DNA of 24,044 bases from the NCBI RefSeq assembly GCF_938010525.1, contig NZ_CALLVK010000018.1, positions 1-24,044 on the forward strand, in the 5' to 3' direction. Below the pieces are notes generated by a model. It worked only from the letters and a program-made list of their open reading frames with translations, did not search any database and was not told where the DNA came from. This document shows, in pieces, positions 1 to 8,318 of this stretch; the stretch's first letter is position 1; every line of letters begins with the position of its first letter. This DNA is from Abiotrophia sp938010525 (GTDB lineage: Bacteria; Bacillota; Bacilli; Lactobacillales; Aerococcaceae). A program made the position numbers and the translations under genes.

Positions 1-3000
1 AAAACCGTCTTCATTATAGAATCTATCTATCGCCCTGTCTATGGCACGACCACCCATTGCGTGGACAGAAATCTGACAGTTATTTTCTTTTGCAAAAGTA
101 ATAGCTTTTTCCATGCTTTCGTCTGAGTAAACCGGGATGCCGTAATTATCCGTATTCAGATAAGGTTTCTCAAGCCATGCAGTCTGTCCTGATATACTTC
201 CGTCTCCAATAAGCTTAATCCCTGCTATTCTGATGTTTTCATTAAAGGAGCTCAAATCCCCTGTTATCCTAAAATCGGAATCATCCATAAAATAATCCCA
301 CATGTAATACAACGAAACCCTTTGCATAAAGCCTTTTGTTGCAGCCTCTTTGTATAGATTATAATTTCCGCCGGGGTGAAGATTTCCCATGTCTGTAACG
401 GCAACAATTCCCTGCGAGGTCAAAAGGTTTCCTAAATCCACCAATGCATCTATTCTATCCTGCTCTGTTTTCTCCGGCATAAAGGGGATGACCAAATTTC
501 TGGCATTTTCCATCAGAATACCGTTTGGCTCTCCATTTTCATCTCTGCCTATTTTACCGCCGGGAGGATCTTCAGTATTTTTTGTTATTCCTGCAATTTC
601 AAGTGCTTTACTGTTAACACACCTAATATGTTCACAGCTTCTTACCAATAAAACCGGATTGCTTGGAGCAGCTTTATCTAAATCATACCTGTCCGGAAAA
701 CGCCTCTCCTCATATTTTCCTTCATCGTATCCCCAACCTAAAATCCATTCCCCCTGTTCAATTTCTTCTGCAGCTTCTGAAATAGTTGAAATCAGATCCT
801 TTATGGAATTTATCTTCGGAGGAAGACAGGCAATCTGTTTACTGTAGTCTGCAAGCATCAAAGGGTGCATATGAGCATCTACAAATCCCGGAATAACAGT
901 TTTCCCATGTAAATCTACTACTTCATCTGCCATATATTTAATATCTTCTTTATTACCTCTACTATCATAGAATATAGGCACTTGTTCAAATATTGAGGTT
1001 GTTAACCTCCTTTCTTTCCCTTCGCTTCCAATTACATGCCGTAGTTCATTATAATCTTTAAACAGTTGATTCAAATCAAATCGATTCTGTAAATATATAA
1101 TTGAAACTATAGAATGAAAGTCATTTGAATTTATCACTTTATTTAAAATTTTATTTAACTCATCATACGTGGTAAACGTTCTGATGGGGCCAATTTTGCT
1201 ACCTTTTTCTCTATATGAAACTACTAAGCCTCCTGTAATGTCCGTATTTGGAAATACATTAGCAGAATCCTGTTCATAAAATACAACTTTTAGATTATCA
1301 TCAGACAGCATTTTTTCATTCCATGCCTTTGGAGTTTTGCCCGCATTAAACAAAAATCTTCCTGGTGTTATCAATATTACTTTGTCAGCTATTTTGTACG
1401 ATAATTCCATAAAGTAATTATATAAAGGACGATCACTAGTTCCCTCCAAAGTTTCCTGATACGGCGGATTCCCCACCACAACATCAAATTTCACGTGACC
1501 AAACGCCTCCTCTACTTTTTCTTTCCCCTTGTCTATATCCTGCTTTAGAACGTCCGTTAGCCCCGGAATATAAACCACATTCGTCTTATAACCTCTGTAT
1601 CCTGCTAGTGTCCGCTCCGTAATGGTTTTGGCCATTGGAGTCTGGGCAATAACATAGATATTTCTGCTTAGAATCGACTGATAGACTTGTCTATCAATAA
1701 ATCGCTTGTCTTCATTGGCTAACATGGCCTGATAGTATAAGCTCATCGCAGCGTGCAAGGGATATAGGCCTGTCTTGGAGTTTATATCAATAATCTTGGT
1801 ATCTGGGTGATAGATTTCCTTAGTCACTTCACGCTCTACCCAATGTAGGTTAGGTCTTCCGCCATCCGTCATCGCATGGAAATCATCATCGTAGAAGTTC
1901 AAGCCACCGATCCCCTTGGCAATTTGCATGTTAACAACACGCCATGGGGTGAGGACTGTTTCCTTATCGGGATTCTTGAAACTGCCAAATAATTCAGCAA
2001 TCCGCTCTGCACGTTCAATAAAGTCCAGCTCGTCTAGCTCTTTGGCGCGATGCCGAATAATTCGACCTGCTTCCACGAAGACTTCTGCATCATAGAATTG
2101 TGCGATGTCATGGAACAGCTCCTTAGTAAAGCCCTTAGGCATAAACTCCTTCCAAGACTTATCATCCACCTGCTTGACGAATTCCTCAATCGAGATATCC
2201 TCTTGAATATCGACATCCATCCCATAAATCATGAGAGGAATCTTAGTTGATACCCCTCGCAAGATTGAAATCATGGTCTTACGCTGTTGCTTAGCCTTTT
2301 TAATCTTTTCAATTGCTTCTTGCTCTTCAGGGGTGCGGTCTCGTTTTTTCTTTTTCTTGCCCTTCTCACCCTTCTCATATTCTTCATCGGTCAAACCATT
2401 GTCATTGACAGTAATCGTCTTAGGTGTCTTCTGTTTGCTTGTTTTACCAACAATCGCGCTTAAGTCTTGGAATAACTTAGCATCGCCCTCTGTTAAGGTG
2501 AGAAGCTTATCATTATAGAGACTATCGTCTTCAAAGCCAGATCGTACAGCTTTTTCTGCATATACCTTCTTCAATTGAGTTAACATGCGATCAACATCAT
2601 AAGTTTTCATGCCATTGTCTGCTTGACCAAGAATTGGCAAGAAATTCAAGAGGTGAGACATGGCTTTCTTCTGCTGATGAGTATTTTTCTTACCCACACC
2701 AGAATTAATCTGCGCACTCTCAGCCATCACAGTCAGCGCACGATCTGGCGCAAAATCAAAGATATAGCAATGCTTCTTCATCCCTAATTTTTCATGAGCA
2801 AATGGCGTCTGAGCACGAAAGGCAGCCTGTAAATAATTCATTGCTGAGTTAGTATTGGATAAAAATATAACGGCTGTCCATTCGGGAATATTGACGCCAG
2901 TCGTTAACTTACGAACCGTTAGGGTAATGGTTTTTGTCTGCGAAGGGTCGTCTGTTATCGCCTTACGCACTTTTTCCAGGTCCGCCTCATTGGCAACGCC

Positions 3001-4830
3001 ATCGTCACTATCCCGCTCGCTTCCTCGAACTACATTAACAATTTGGTACTCCTTACCAAAAATTGGATGCTCCTTCATAAGGTCTTCTAAGGCGTTGGCT
3101 TCTTTAACTCCTGGTAATAACCAGAGTGTGTGTCGCAATTCTTCTCGGTAGGCCTTGGTCGAGAAAGGATAGTTGGTTCGGCTATCAGGATTGGTAATAT
3201 TATCAAGAAAGGCTCGAACCTCTTGCTTATGCACTAGACAACCTGAGTCATCTGTACGGAAGAACTCCCTGAAATTAAAAGATTTCCGTTCGTCTAAAAA
3301 TTTCTTATTCTTCATCTCGAAGGTATACATAGAGACCTTCGGTAACTTCTCGTAAGGGTTTGGTTCATTGGGTTTCTCCAGTGCCCACTTAAGTTTAGCC
3401 GTCTGTTCCATGGTATAGTCCCAGGTATAGACTTGATCTTCTTCAAATTTATCCAAGAGGTTAAAGGGGGTCCCAGAAAGCTCCAAAACTTTGGTTTTAT
3501 CTTTGACTAGCTGTTCCATTACAAGCTCACTTAGCTGAGTCTGAGTACCTTCATGCGCTTCATCAATCAGAATGAGATCCCAGTCTACCTCAGCGAACGG
3601 GACTAAGTTCGTTTGCGCATTATTATGACGTAAGAGCTGAATGGAAGCAAAATAAACGAAAGGCTTGCTTCCCTTTTTGAGTGATTCAAGCGAGGCACCT
3701 TGGGTCACTGAACCATATTCATAACCTTCTTGGCTCATCATCATTTTCTTAAAGTCCTCGAACCAAGAATCTGACACAACGGGACGATGCGTCATAATCA
3801 GGACTTTTTGGAAACCTTCTTCTTTGACCAACTGAAGAGCCGTTAACGTCTTGCCAAAGCGCATTTTGGCATTCCAGAGCATTGTATCCTTAGTCTTGAA
3901 GGCCTGGCGTGTCTTAGCAACTGCCGCTTCTTGTTCTGGACGTAAAACGACCGCCGTCTTCTCTGCTACCGACTCATTGATGTATTCACGTCCATCTTTT
4001 ACCGCTTGAATAGCCGATTTGGCTGTCTCCAAATCCGTATCAAACCACTCATTGCCTTCTAGCAATTCTGAATGCTTAATTCCAGAACGTCTTAAAACAT
4101 TGTGGACATCATAATCATGGAACCAGGTCTTGTCTGATTTGCGATAAGCCAGTTCAACCCATCCCAACATAAAAGGCAGGCCTGAGGTCTTCATGTATTG
4201 TTTGATACGTTTAGGTGCTAACTTCCGTAAGAAACTACTATTCGGACTCCAGTCTCCCTCGACTTCATCTTCTGGAACGGTTCCTTCGCCAACTTTGTAA
4301 GTCCCATCAAAAGCAGGAAATTGGCCACTCGCATTGTCAACTGTCTGAACATAGATAAATTTCCGCTCAGCTGTTTTGTAGAGGGCTTGAGCTTTAGGCT
4401 CTAAAAATTCATCGAATAAGTTAGCCTGAATTTCATCGTCAATATAGTTAATAACGAACCAGACTAAGATATAGAACATATGCTCCAAGGCTCTAAGCGC
4501 ATTCTCTTGCGTTGCGTCAGAGGGGTTCAGAACGTGGGCAGAATTATTGCCTTTCCCTTTGATCTCGTATAAATAATCCACAACATGCTTATCATTAATC
4601 GAATGCCTAATTTTTCGAAGAATCTCATTGAAATTATCCCGCTCACCCAATTCAATGTAGGCACGATCAGCAAATAACTTGGCTGTATTTTCCGCGACTT
4701 TACGGACTTTGGTCAAGGTCCCTTCATAGTCTTTCTGAGCGTAGTTTTCTTCCGCCATATTAATAGTCGCATACAATTCTGCTGTGTCTAGATCGACACT
4801 TAAAAAATCAAAATTTGAAACCACACTCAT
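1..4830 (-). CDS. One-chain restriction-modification enzyme (nuclease-helicase-methyltransferase) fused in frame to a YtcJ-type amidohydrolase; 3' end outside the window
   Basis: The frame starts at ATG 4830, two bases after the stop of the upstream methyltransferase gene, and stays open to position 1 (at least 1610 codons). Residues about 25-115 look like a DUF4145-type helical domain. Residues about 150-260 look like a GIY-YIG/T5orf172 nuclease (YKVGEG, then EWFD). An SF2 helicase follows: Walker A MRFGKT 323-328, DEAH 423-426, SGTP, TTGVNIP, and a QAAFRA-type motif VI. An N6-adenine methyltransferase follows: unusual motif I-like DINSKTGLYP at 1015-1024 and NPPY at 1121-1124. After KERRLTTSIFEQVPIF the protein changes at about residues 1285-1302 into an amidohydrolase (GNKEDI, then PGFVDAHMH with the metal-binding HMH at 1320-1322, later HAMGGRA). 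I read each triplet across 1-1080 and found no stop. The methyltransferase has lost its C-terminal target-recognition region and the hydrolase its first 40 or so residues. A real deletion fusion and an assembly chimera are both possible. Domain calls are firm; activity of either half is not. Confidence 0.85.
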   Translation of the reverse strand, partial: MSVVSNFDFLSVDLDTAELYATINMAEENYAQKDYEGTLTKVRKVAENTAKLFADRAYIELGERDNFNEILRKIRHSINDKHVVDYLYEIKGKGNNSAHVLNPSDATQENALRALEHMFYILVWFVINYIDDEIQANLFDEFLEPKAQALYKTAERKFIYVQTVDNASGQFPAFDGTYKVGEGTVPEDEVEGDWSPNSSFLRKLAPKRIKQYMKTSGLPFMLGWVELAYRKSDKTWFHDYDVHNVLRRSGIKHSELLEGNEWFDTDLETAKSAIQAVKDGREYINESVAEKTAVVLRPEQEAAVAKTRQAFKTKDTMLWNAKMRFGKTLTALQLVKEEGFQKVLIMTHRPVVSDSWFEDFKKMMMSQEGYEYGSVTQGASLESLKKGSKPFVYFASIQLLRHNNAQTNLVPFAEVDWDLILIDEAHEGTQTQLSELVMEQLVKDKTKVLELSGTPFNLLDKFEEDQVYTWDYTMEQTAKLKWALEKPNEPNPYEKLPKVSMYTFEMKNKKFLDERKSFNFREFFRTDDSGCLVHKQEVRAFLDNITNPDSRTNYPFSTKAYREELRHTLWLLPGVKEANALEDLMKEHPIFGKEYQIVNVVRGSERDSDDGVANEADLEKVRKAITDDPSQTKTITLTVRKLTTGVNIPEWTAVIFLSNTNSAMNYLQAAFRAQTPFAHEKLGMKKHCYIFDFAPDRALTVMAESAQINSGVGKKNTHQQKKAMSHLLNFLPILGQADNGMKTYDVDRMLTQLKKVYAEKAVRSGFEDDSLYNDKLLTLTEGDAKLFQDLSAIVGKTSKQKTPKTITVNDNGLTDEEYEKGEKGKKKKKRDRTPEEQEAIEKIKKAKQQRKTMISILRGVSTKIPLMIYGMDVDIQEDISIEEFVKQVDDKSWKEFMPKGFTKELFHDIAQFYDAEVFVEAGRIIRHRAKELDELDFIERAERIAELFGSFKNPDKETVLTPWRVVNMQIAKGIGGLNFYDDDFHAMTDGGRPNLHWVEREVTKEIYHPDTKIIDINSKTGLYPLHAAMSLYYQAMLANEDKRFIDRQVYQSILSRNIYVIAQTPMAKTITERTLAGYRGYKTNVVYIPGLTDVLKQDIDKGKEKVEEAFGHVKFDVVVGNPPYQETLEGTSDRPLYNYFMELSYKIADKVILITPGRFLFNAGKTPKAWNEKMLSDDNLKVVFYEQDSANVFPNTDITGGLVVSYREKGSKIGPIRTFTTYDELNKILNKVINSNDFHSIVSIIYLQNRFDLNQLFKDYNELRHVIGSEGKERRLTTSIFEQVPIFYDSRGNKEDIKYMADEVVDLHGKTVIPGFVDAHMHPLMLADYSKQIACLPPKINSIKDLISTISEAAEEIEQGEWILGWGYDEGKYEERRFPDRYDLDKAAPSNPVLLVRSCEHIRCVNSKALEIAGITKNTEDPPGGKIGRDENGEPNGILMENARNLVIPFMPEKTEQDRIDALVDLGNLLTSQGIVAVTDMGNLHPGGNYNLYKEAATKGFMQRVSLYYMWDYFMDDSDFRITGDLSSFNENIRIAGIKLIGDGSISGQTAWLEKPYLNTDNYGIPVYSDESMEKAITFAKENNCQISVHAMGGRAIDRAIDRFYNEDGF

Positions 4831-4832
4831 CC

Positions 4833-5519
4833 TTAATCCCCCAATAAGTATACTTTTTGTATTTCAATTTCTGTTATGATTTTTTCAACCTCTGGCTCGC
4901 TAGCAACCTCTTCCTCCCATTCAAAGAGGCTAAGTTGTTCCATTACAAGTTTTTTCTCCTCTTCCACTTCTTCACCGAATAATTCCGCAAAGGCAAATGG
5001 AATTGCTCGAACTTTGCTCGGATATCCCGGGACTTTCTGCCATTCAATCATTCGGATTGGCTCTTCAGTTATGGGATGACGTTTGGTTAAGGTATTCCCT
5101 CTTACAATATTCTTGTGGATGATATAATTTGCCGATTTGTAGATGTTGGTCTGACTATTGAGTCGCTCACCAAAAGCCTCTTCATACCAATCGAGATAGT
5201 AATTAAACATCCTCGAGCGTGCTACATCAAGATTGTCTGCAAGATACTCGATGCCATAAATTGAGGCTAGAGCTACTAGTGCCTTGGTCTTCCAATTACG
5301 TTTATCATACTGCTCTGTTACAGCCTTCAGCTTCCGTTCTAGAATTGCTAAGAGGAAGTTGCCATCTCCTGCTGCTGGCTCTAGAAAAGTAGCATAAATA
5401 TTTTCACAGGCTTCTTTTATACCAGGAGTATCTAGCATCTTCTTCACCATCCATGCAGGAGTGAAGACTTCCCCATGCTGCTGAACGCGCTTCTTACTTT
5501 TTATTAATCCCTCTGACAT
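4833..5519 (-). CDS. Small N6-adenine DNA methyltransferase-like subunit
   Basis: About 228 residues. It carries a clear SAM-binding motif I (FLEPAAGDGNFL) after an N-terminal HGEVFTPAWMV, as in the N6-methyltransferases of type I, type IIG and Eco57I-like systems. No NPPY catalytic motif is visible, and the C-terminal part is acidic. The downstream gene has NPPY but a poor motif I, so the two proteins may work as a pair; that is inference. I take the ATG at 5519, with GGTGAG just upstream, rather than the GTG at 5549, which has no ribosome binding site. The downstream gene begins two bases after this stop (TAAGGATG), so the two are translationally coupled. Likely role: modification half, or regulator, of a restriction-modification system. 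Confidence 0.8.
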   Translation of the reverse strand: MSEGLIKSKKRVQQHGEVFTPAWMVKKMLDTPGIKEACENIYATFLEPAAGDGNFLLAILERKLKAVTEQYDKRNWKTKALVALASIYGIEYLADNLDVARSRMFNYYLDWYEEAFGERLNSQTNIYKSANYIIHKNIVRGNTLTKRHPITEEPIRMIEWQKVPGYPSKVRAIPFAFAELFGEEVEEEKKLVMEQLSLFEWEEEVASEPEVEKIITEIEIQKVYLLGD

Positions 5520-5543
5520 GCACTCACCCAGCTCCCATTCCCA

Positions 5544-5569
5544 GTCCACAAACCCGAGGTTTTTCGAAC
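5544..5569. repeat. Left 26-bp recombinase-type dyad site (candidate crossover site L)
   Basis: Half-sites GTCCACAAACCC and GGTTTTTCGAAC flank a GA dinucleotide. Eight of 12 positions are symmetric. It matches the reverse complement of the site at 6317-6342 at 21 of 26 positions, including a 13-bp identical core (5554-5566). The 12+2+12 layout is that of hix/gix sites used by serine DNA invertases. It lies in the leader of the methyltransferase gene, 25 bp before its start. Confidence 0.55.
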
Positions 5570-5588
5570 TCTTTTTTTATCATTTAAT

Positions 5589-5610
5589 GAAGGCGGTTTT
5601 AGTCGCCTTC
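5589..5610. other. Hairpin in the leader of the R-M operon
   Basis: Perfect 7-bp arms GAAGGCG and CGCCTTC around an 8-base loop. It lies between the promoter at 5622-5630 and the methyltransferase start, so it would be in the 5' leader of the transcript. No U-run follows on either strand, so it is not a standard terminator. A leader structure or protein-binding site is possible. Confidence 0.4.
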
Positions 5611-5621
5611 TCACAAGACTT

Positions 5622-5630
5622 ATTATACCA
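5622..5630 (-). promoter_or_regulatory. Extended -10 promoter reading left into the R-M genes
   Basis: On the minus strand TGG precedes a perfect TATAAT (5622-5627), an extended -10 element. No good -35 is seen at 16-18 bp. It lies inside the segment bounded by the two inverted 26-bp sites, just downstream of the recombinase stop. In the present orientation it drives the methyltransferase and restriction gene. Confidence 0.65.
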
Positions 5631-5646
5631 TTTTTTGGACTTTCTG

Positions 5647-6249
5647 CTAGAGGTTAAGATTGCCTTTTTTTAGTTGGTTTAGGTAGTAGTAAAACTTAGA
5701 TTTTTTAACCTGGGTCAGTTGAAGAATCTCTTGGATAGACAATTGATTTTGCGGACGATTTAGATATAGCTCTAGTGCTCTTTCAATTCGGTCGTAGTGT
5801 TCTCGTGGTCGGCCTAATTTAATACCATTCAGTCTTGCTTTCTCAATTCCTGCCCCTGTACGTTCGATAATCAAGTCACGTTCAAATTGAGCAAATGCCC
5901 CTAATATGTTGAACATCAGCAAGCTTAAAGGGCTTGGCTTTTCGTGAGCTTCGAAGATCAAATTATCTTGTAAAAATCTCACTTGAACACCTTTGCTGTT
6001 GAGAGTAGTCACAATTTGATTAAGGTCAATAATGCTACGTGCTAGTCGGTCAATTTTGGTAACCACCACCTCATCTCCGCGCTGTGCTATCTCCAAAAGA
6101 TTCTGCAAAGCTTCCCGATTCTCAGTTGTAGTGCCACTTGTCTTGTCGACGAATATTTGGCAGACGCCGTAGTGCCGCAGTTCTTCATATTGGATATCCG
6201 TTTTCTGCTGAGCAGTCGATACCCGTACATAGCCATATTTCTTTGTCAT
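5647..6249 (-). CDS. Small serine recombinase (resolvase/invertase family)
   Basis: 200 residues from the ATG at 6249, which has AGGAG seven bases upstream; the longer reading from 6273 has no support. The catalytic N-terminal domain opens YGYVRVST, with the nucleophile Ser11 and Arg9 in place. KIDRLARS and the E-helix region GAFAQFERDLIIERT are intact. A C-terminal helix-turn-helix follows (LSIQEILQLTQVKKSKFYYYL). Length and layout fit stand-alone resolvases and invertases, not large integrases. Similar 26-bp dyad sites flank it in inverted orientation, which favours inversion over resolution. It lies between two divergent defence modules, with a promoter just beyond its stop. It could instead be a resolvase with a res-like site upstream, or a cargo gene left by an old plasmid or transposon. 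Family call firm, inversion function inferred. Confidence 0.9.
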   Translation of the reverse strand: MTKKYGYVRVSTAQQKTDIQYEELRHYGVCQIFVDKTSGTTTENREALQNLLEIAQRGDEVVVTKIDRLARSIIDLNQIVTTLNSKGVQVRFLQDNLIFEAHEKPSPLSLLMFNILGAFAQFERDLIIERTGAGIEKARLNGIKLGRPREHYDRIERALELYLNRPQNQLSIQEILQLTQVKKSKFYYYLNQLKKGNLNL

Positions 6250-6316
6250 TTTCATACTCCTTTTTGCACTCATCTAGTTAGTAGTGCTGGCTTCACCATA
6301 GCATAGGTCACCTCTA

Positions 6317-6342
6317 GTCCGAAAAACCTCGGTTTCTCGGAC
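6317..6342. repeat. Right 26-bp recombinase-type dyad site (candidate crossover site R)
   Basis: Half-sites GTCCGAAAAACC and GGTTTCTCGGAC flank a TC dinucleotide; 11 of 12 positions are symmetric. Its reverse complement matches the left site at 21 of 26 positions with the same asymmetric core (GA on that strand). The two sites are therefore in inverted orientation, which for a serine recombinase gives inversion of the DNA between them (about 773 bp). It lies 27 bp before the GIY-YIG/DUF2075 start codon. Confidence 0.6.
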
Positions 6343-6369
6343 CCTTAGCTCAGACAAGGCGGTGGCCTA

Positions 6370-8016
6370 ATGGCGGATTTTATTCTTGAAGAAGTACGAT
6401 TTGACAAGGACTCGATTGGACAAATTACAGAAGAGTTACTTACCGACTATCCCATTATCTATATTCTGCATAATACGGACAAACGTCGACCTGATGCCTA
6501 TATTGGTGAAACTGACCAAATGCCCAAGCGCATGAAAACACACCTAAAAGATCTGCGTCGCTGCAAAATGACCCAGACACTTCTAATTGGTAACCAGGAC
6601 TTCCATAAGTCCGCTACCTATGACTTCGAAACCAAACTCATTAACTATTTCCTAGCGGATGAGAAATATAAGCTACAGAACCGGAGCCAGACTAAGCAGA
6701 AGAAGACGGCTAATTACGCTAACAAGACTTACTTCCAGCAAGAGCTATTTCCCCAACTGTGGGAGAGCTTACGAGCTAAGAAACTTGTCAACCATACCAT
6801 AGCCGAAATAGAAAATAAGGACATCTTTAAGCTGTCGCCATTCAAAACGCTATCTACTTCTCAACAAATAATTAAAGAAGAGGTGCTTAACTTCTGCCAA
6901 CAAGCACTCTCTGACAACCAACACCACCTCTTCCTAATCGAAGGCGAGGCTGGCACTGGCAAGAGCGTTGTCATCTCAGCTATTATGCATCGGCTGGCGG
7001 ATTTGGCTGCGGACAAGAACTCTCCTTTCCATGGGGTGAAGAGCCGGCTCCTAGTCAACCATAGCGAGATGCTGAAGACCTATAAGGCTATCGCTGCCGG
7101 CTTGCCCAATCTCAAGAAGAATTCCTTCGACAAGCCCACCCCCTTCATTAACAAGGGTCAGGAAGTCGATATTGTCCTGATTGATGAGGCTCATTTGCTC
7201 TTGTCTCAGTCTGATGCCTACAATAATTTCAGGCAGGACAACCACCTAAGCGAGATTCTCAAGTTAGCCAAAATAGTGGTCTGTATCTTTGACTCTAAGC
7301 AAGTTCTCAAGGTGAAAAGCCACTGGGACAAAGAACGCCTCTCTGCCGTTATAGGGAGCGAGCTCAAGCTCCATCATTTCCATTTGACCGACCAGTTCCG
7401 TATGCAGGGGGCTGGCGCTGTCATTGATTGGATAGATGACTTAGTGGACCAGCGACTGCTCTCACCTTGGCCTGAAACGGATGGCTTTGACTTCCAAGTA
7501 GTAGCAGATCCAAGTCGCTTCAAGGATATGATTTGGGAGAAAGATCGGATTCTCGGCCTATCCCGCATCATTGGAACCTTCGACTATGAGCATAAGAAGG
7601 ATGGTAATAGTTATCTGGTTGACCCAGGTGGGATTAACCTGCCTTGGAACTCAACCGTAGACAACCAGACTTGGGCCGAGCGACCTGAGACCATCCATGA
7701 AGTAGGCTCTATCTACACGATTCAAGGCTTCGACCTCAACTATGCTGGCGTGGTGATTGGTCCATCGGTCGACTATGATCCTGAGACGGATCGTATTGTC
7801 GTGGACCCTAACCGTTACATGGACCGTGGCGCCAAGGTCCGGCGGGCTGATATGGATGATGACACCTATGCTCAGGCCTTGGAGCAGATGATTCTCAATT
7901 CCTTGAATGTCCTACTCAAGCGCGGTGTAAAAGGCCTCTACCTTTATGCCGTTAATCCACGCCTACGAGACAAATTACTGGCTCTACAATCCGCAGCAAA
8001 ATCCACAGAGGAGTGA
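6370..8016 (+). CDS. GIY-YIG nuclease-DUF2075 NTPase fusion protein
   Basis: 548 residues. The N-terminal domain has the GIY-YIG pattern: YPIIYIL at about 27-33, AYIGET at about 42-47, then KSATYDFE. A DUF2075-type P-loop NTPase/helicase core follows, with Walker A GEAGTGKS at 192-199, Walker B DIVLIDEAH at 267-275 and the late motif SIYTIQGFDLNYAGVVIG typical of DUF2075. The start is ATG 6370 with AAGGCGG seven bases upstream. The gene is tightly coupled to the downstream MazG-like gene. Nuclease-plus-NTPase proteins of this kind occur in defence islands, so a role in attacking foreign nucleic acid is likely but inferred. I see no convincing promoter directly upstream in the present orientation. 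Inverting the 5557-6329 segment would put a TGGTATAAT promoter in front of it. Confidence 0.85.
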   Translation: MADFILEEVRFDKDSIGQITEELLTDYPIIYILHNTDKRRPDAYIGETDQMPKRMKTHLKDLRRCKMTQTLLIGNQDFHKSATYDFETKLINYFLADEKYKLQNRSQTKQKKTANYANKTYFQQELFPQLWESLRAKKLVNHTIAEIENKDIFKLSPFKTLSTSQQIIKEEVLNFCQQALSDNQHHLFLIEGEAGTGKSVVISAIMHRLADLAADKNSPFHGVKSRLLVNHSEMLKTYKAIAAGLPNLKKNSFDKPTPFINKGQEVDIVLIDEAHLLLSQSDAYNNFRQDNHLSEILKLAKIVVCIFDSKQVLKVKSHWDKERLSAVIGSELKLHHFHLTDQFRMQGAGAVIDWIDDLVDQRLLSPWPETDGFDFQVVADPSRFKDMIWEKDRILGLSRIIGTFDYEHKKDGNSYLVDPGGINLPWNSTVDNQTWAERPETIHEVGSIYTIQGFDLNYAGVVIGPSVDYDPETDRIVVDPNRYMDRGAKVRRADMDDDTYAQALEQMILNSLNVLLKRGVKGLYLYAVNPRLRDKLLALQSAAKSTEE

Positions 8017-8021
8017 TGTCT

Positions 8022-8318
8022 ATGACGATTATGGACGAAATCAATGCCTTCCGCGACGCACGCAACTGGCGTCCCTTTCATAATGAAAAAGACCTAGCCA
8101 TGTCGGTTGCTATTGAAGCAGCCGAACTCATGGAAATTTATCAATGGCGGTCACCCGAGGACGTTAACGGCCCTGAGTTGGAACATATCAAAGAGGAGTT
8201 AGCGGACGTCCTCATTTACACCTATATGCTAGCCGATAACCTAGGCCTCGATATTGATCAGATTATCCGGGAAAAGTTAGTTAAGAATGCTGTTAAGTAT
8301 CCGGCACCGAAAGAATAA
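8022..8318 (+). CDS. MazG-like nucleotide pyrophosphohydrolase
   Basis: 98 residues, the size of a single-domain MazG-like enzyme. EAAELMEIYQW and, after a spacer, EELADVLIYTYMLADNLGLD supply the EExxE and ExxD acidic motifs that bind Mg2+ in all-alpha NTP pyrophosphatases. Such enzymes hydrolyse (d)NTPs to monophosphate and pyrophosphate. I choose ATG 8022 because GAGGAG lies eight bases upstream; ATG 8016 overlaps the previous stop but is too close to the ribosome binding site. Co-transcription with the GIY-YIG/DUF2075 protein suggests a joint function, for example nucleotide depletion or alarmone control beside a nuclease. That function is inference. Confidence 0.85.
   Translation: MTIMDEINAFRDARNWRPFHNEKDLAMSVAIEAAELMEIYQWRSPEDVNGPELEHIKEELADVLIYTYMLADNLGLDIDQIIREKLVKNAVKYPAPKE

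Noticed and set aside
389..3355. Plus-strand frames at 389-847, 2050-2250, 2231-2518, 2855-3151 and 3173-3355
   Set aside because: They lie opposite the long minus-strand R-M/hydrolase frame, have no ribosome binding sites and show no domain features.
5589..5610. Intrinsic terminator for the recombinase
   Set aside because: The stem is not followed by a U-run on the minus strand, and it lies downstream of a promoter that must read through it.
6250..6342. A Tn3-type res site upstream of the recombinase
   Set aside because: Only one dyad of the three expected subsites is found there, while a matching inverted dyad lies on the far side of the gene. Invertase-type sites fit better, though resolvase is not excluded.
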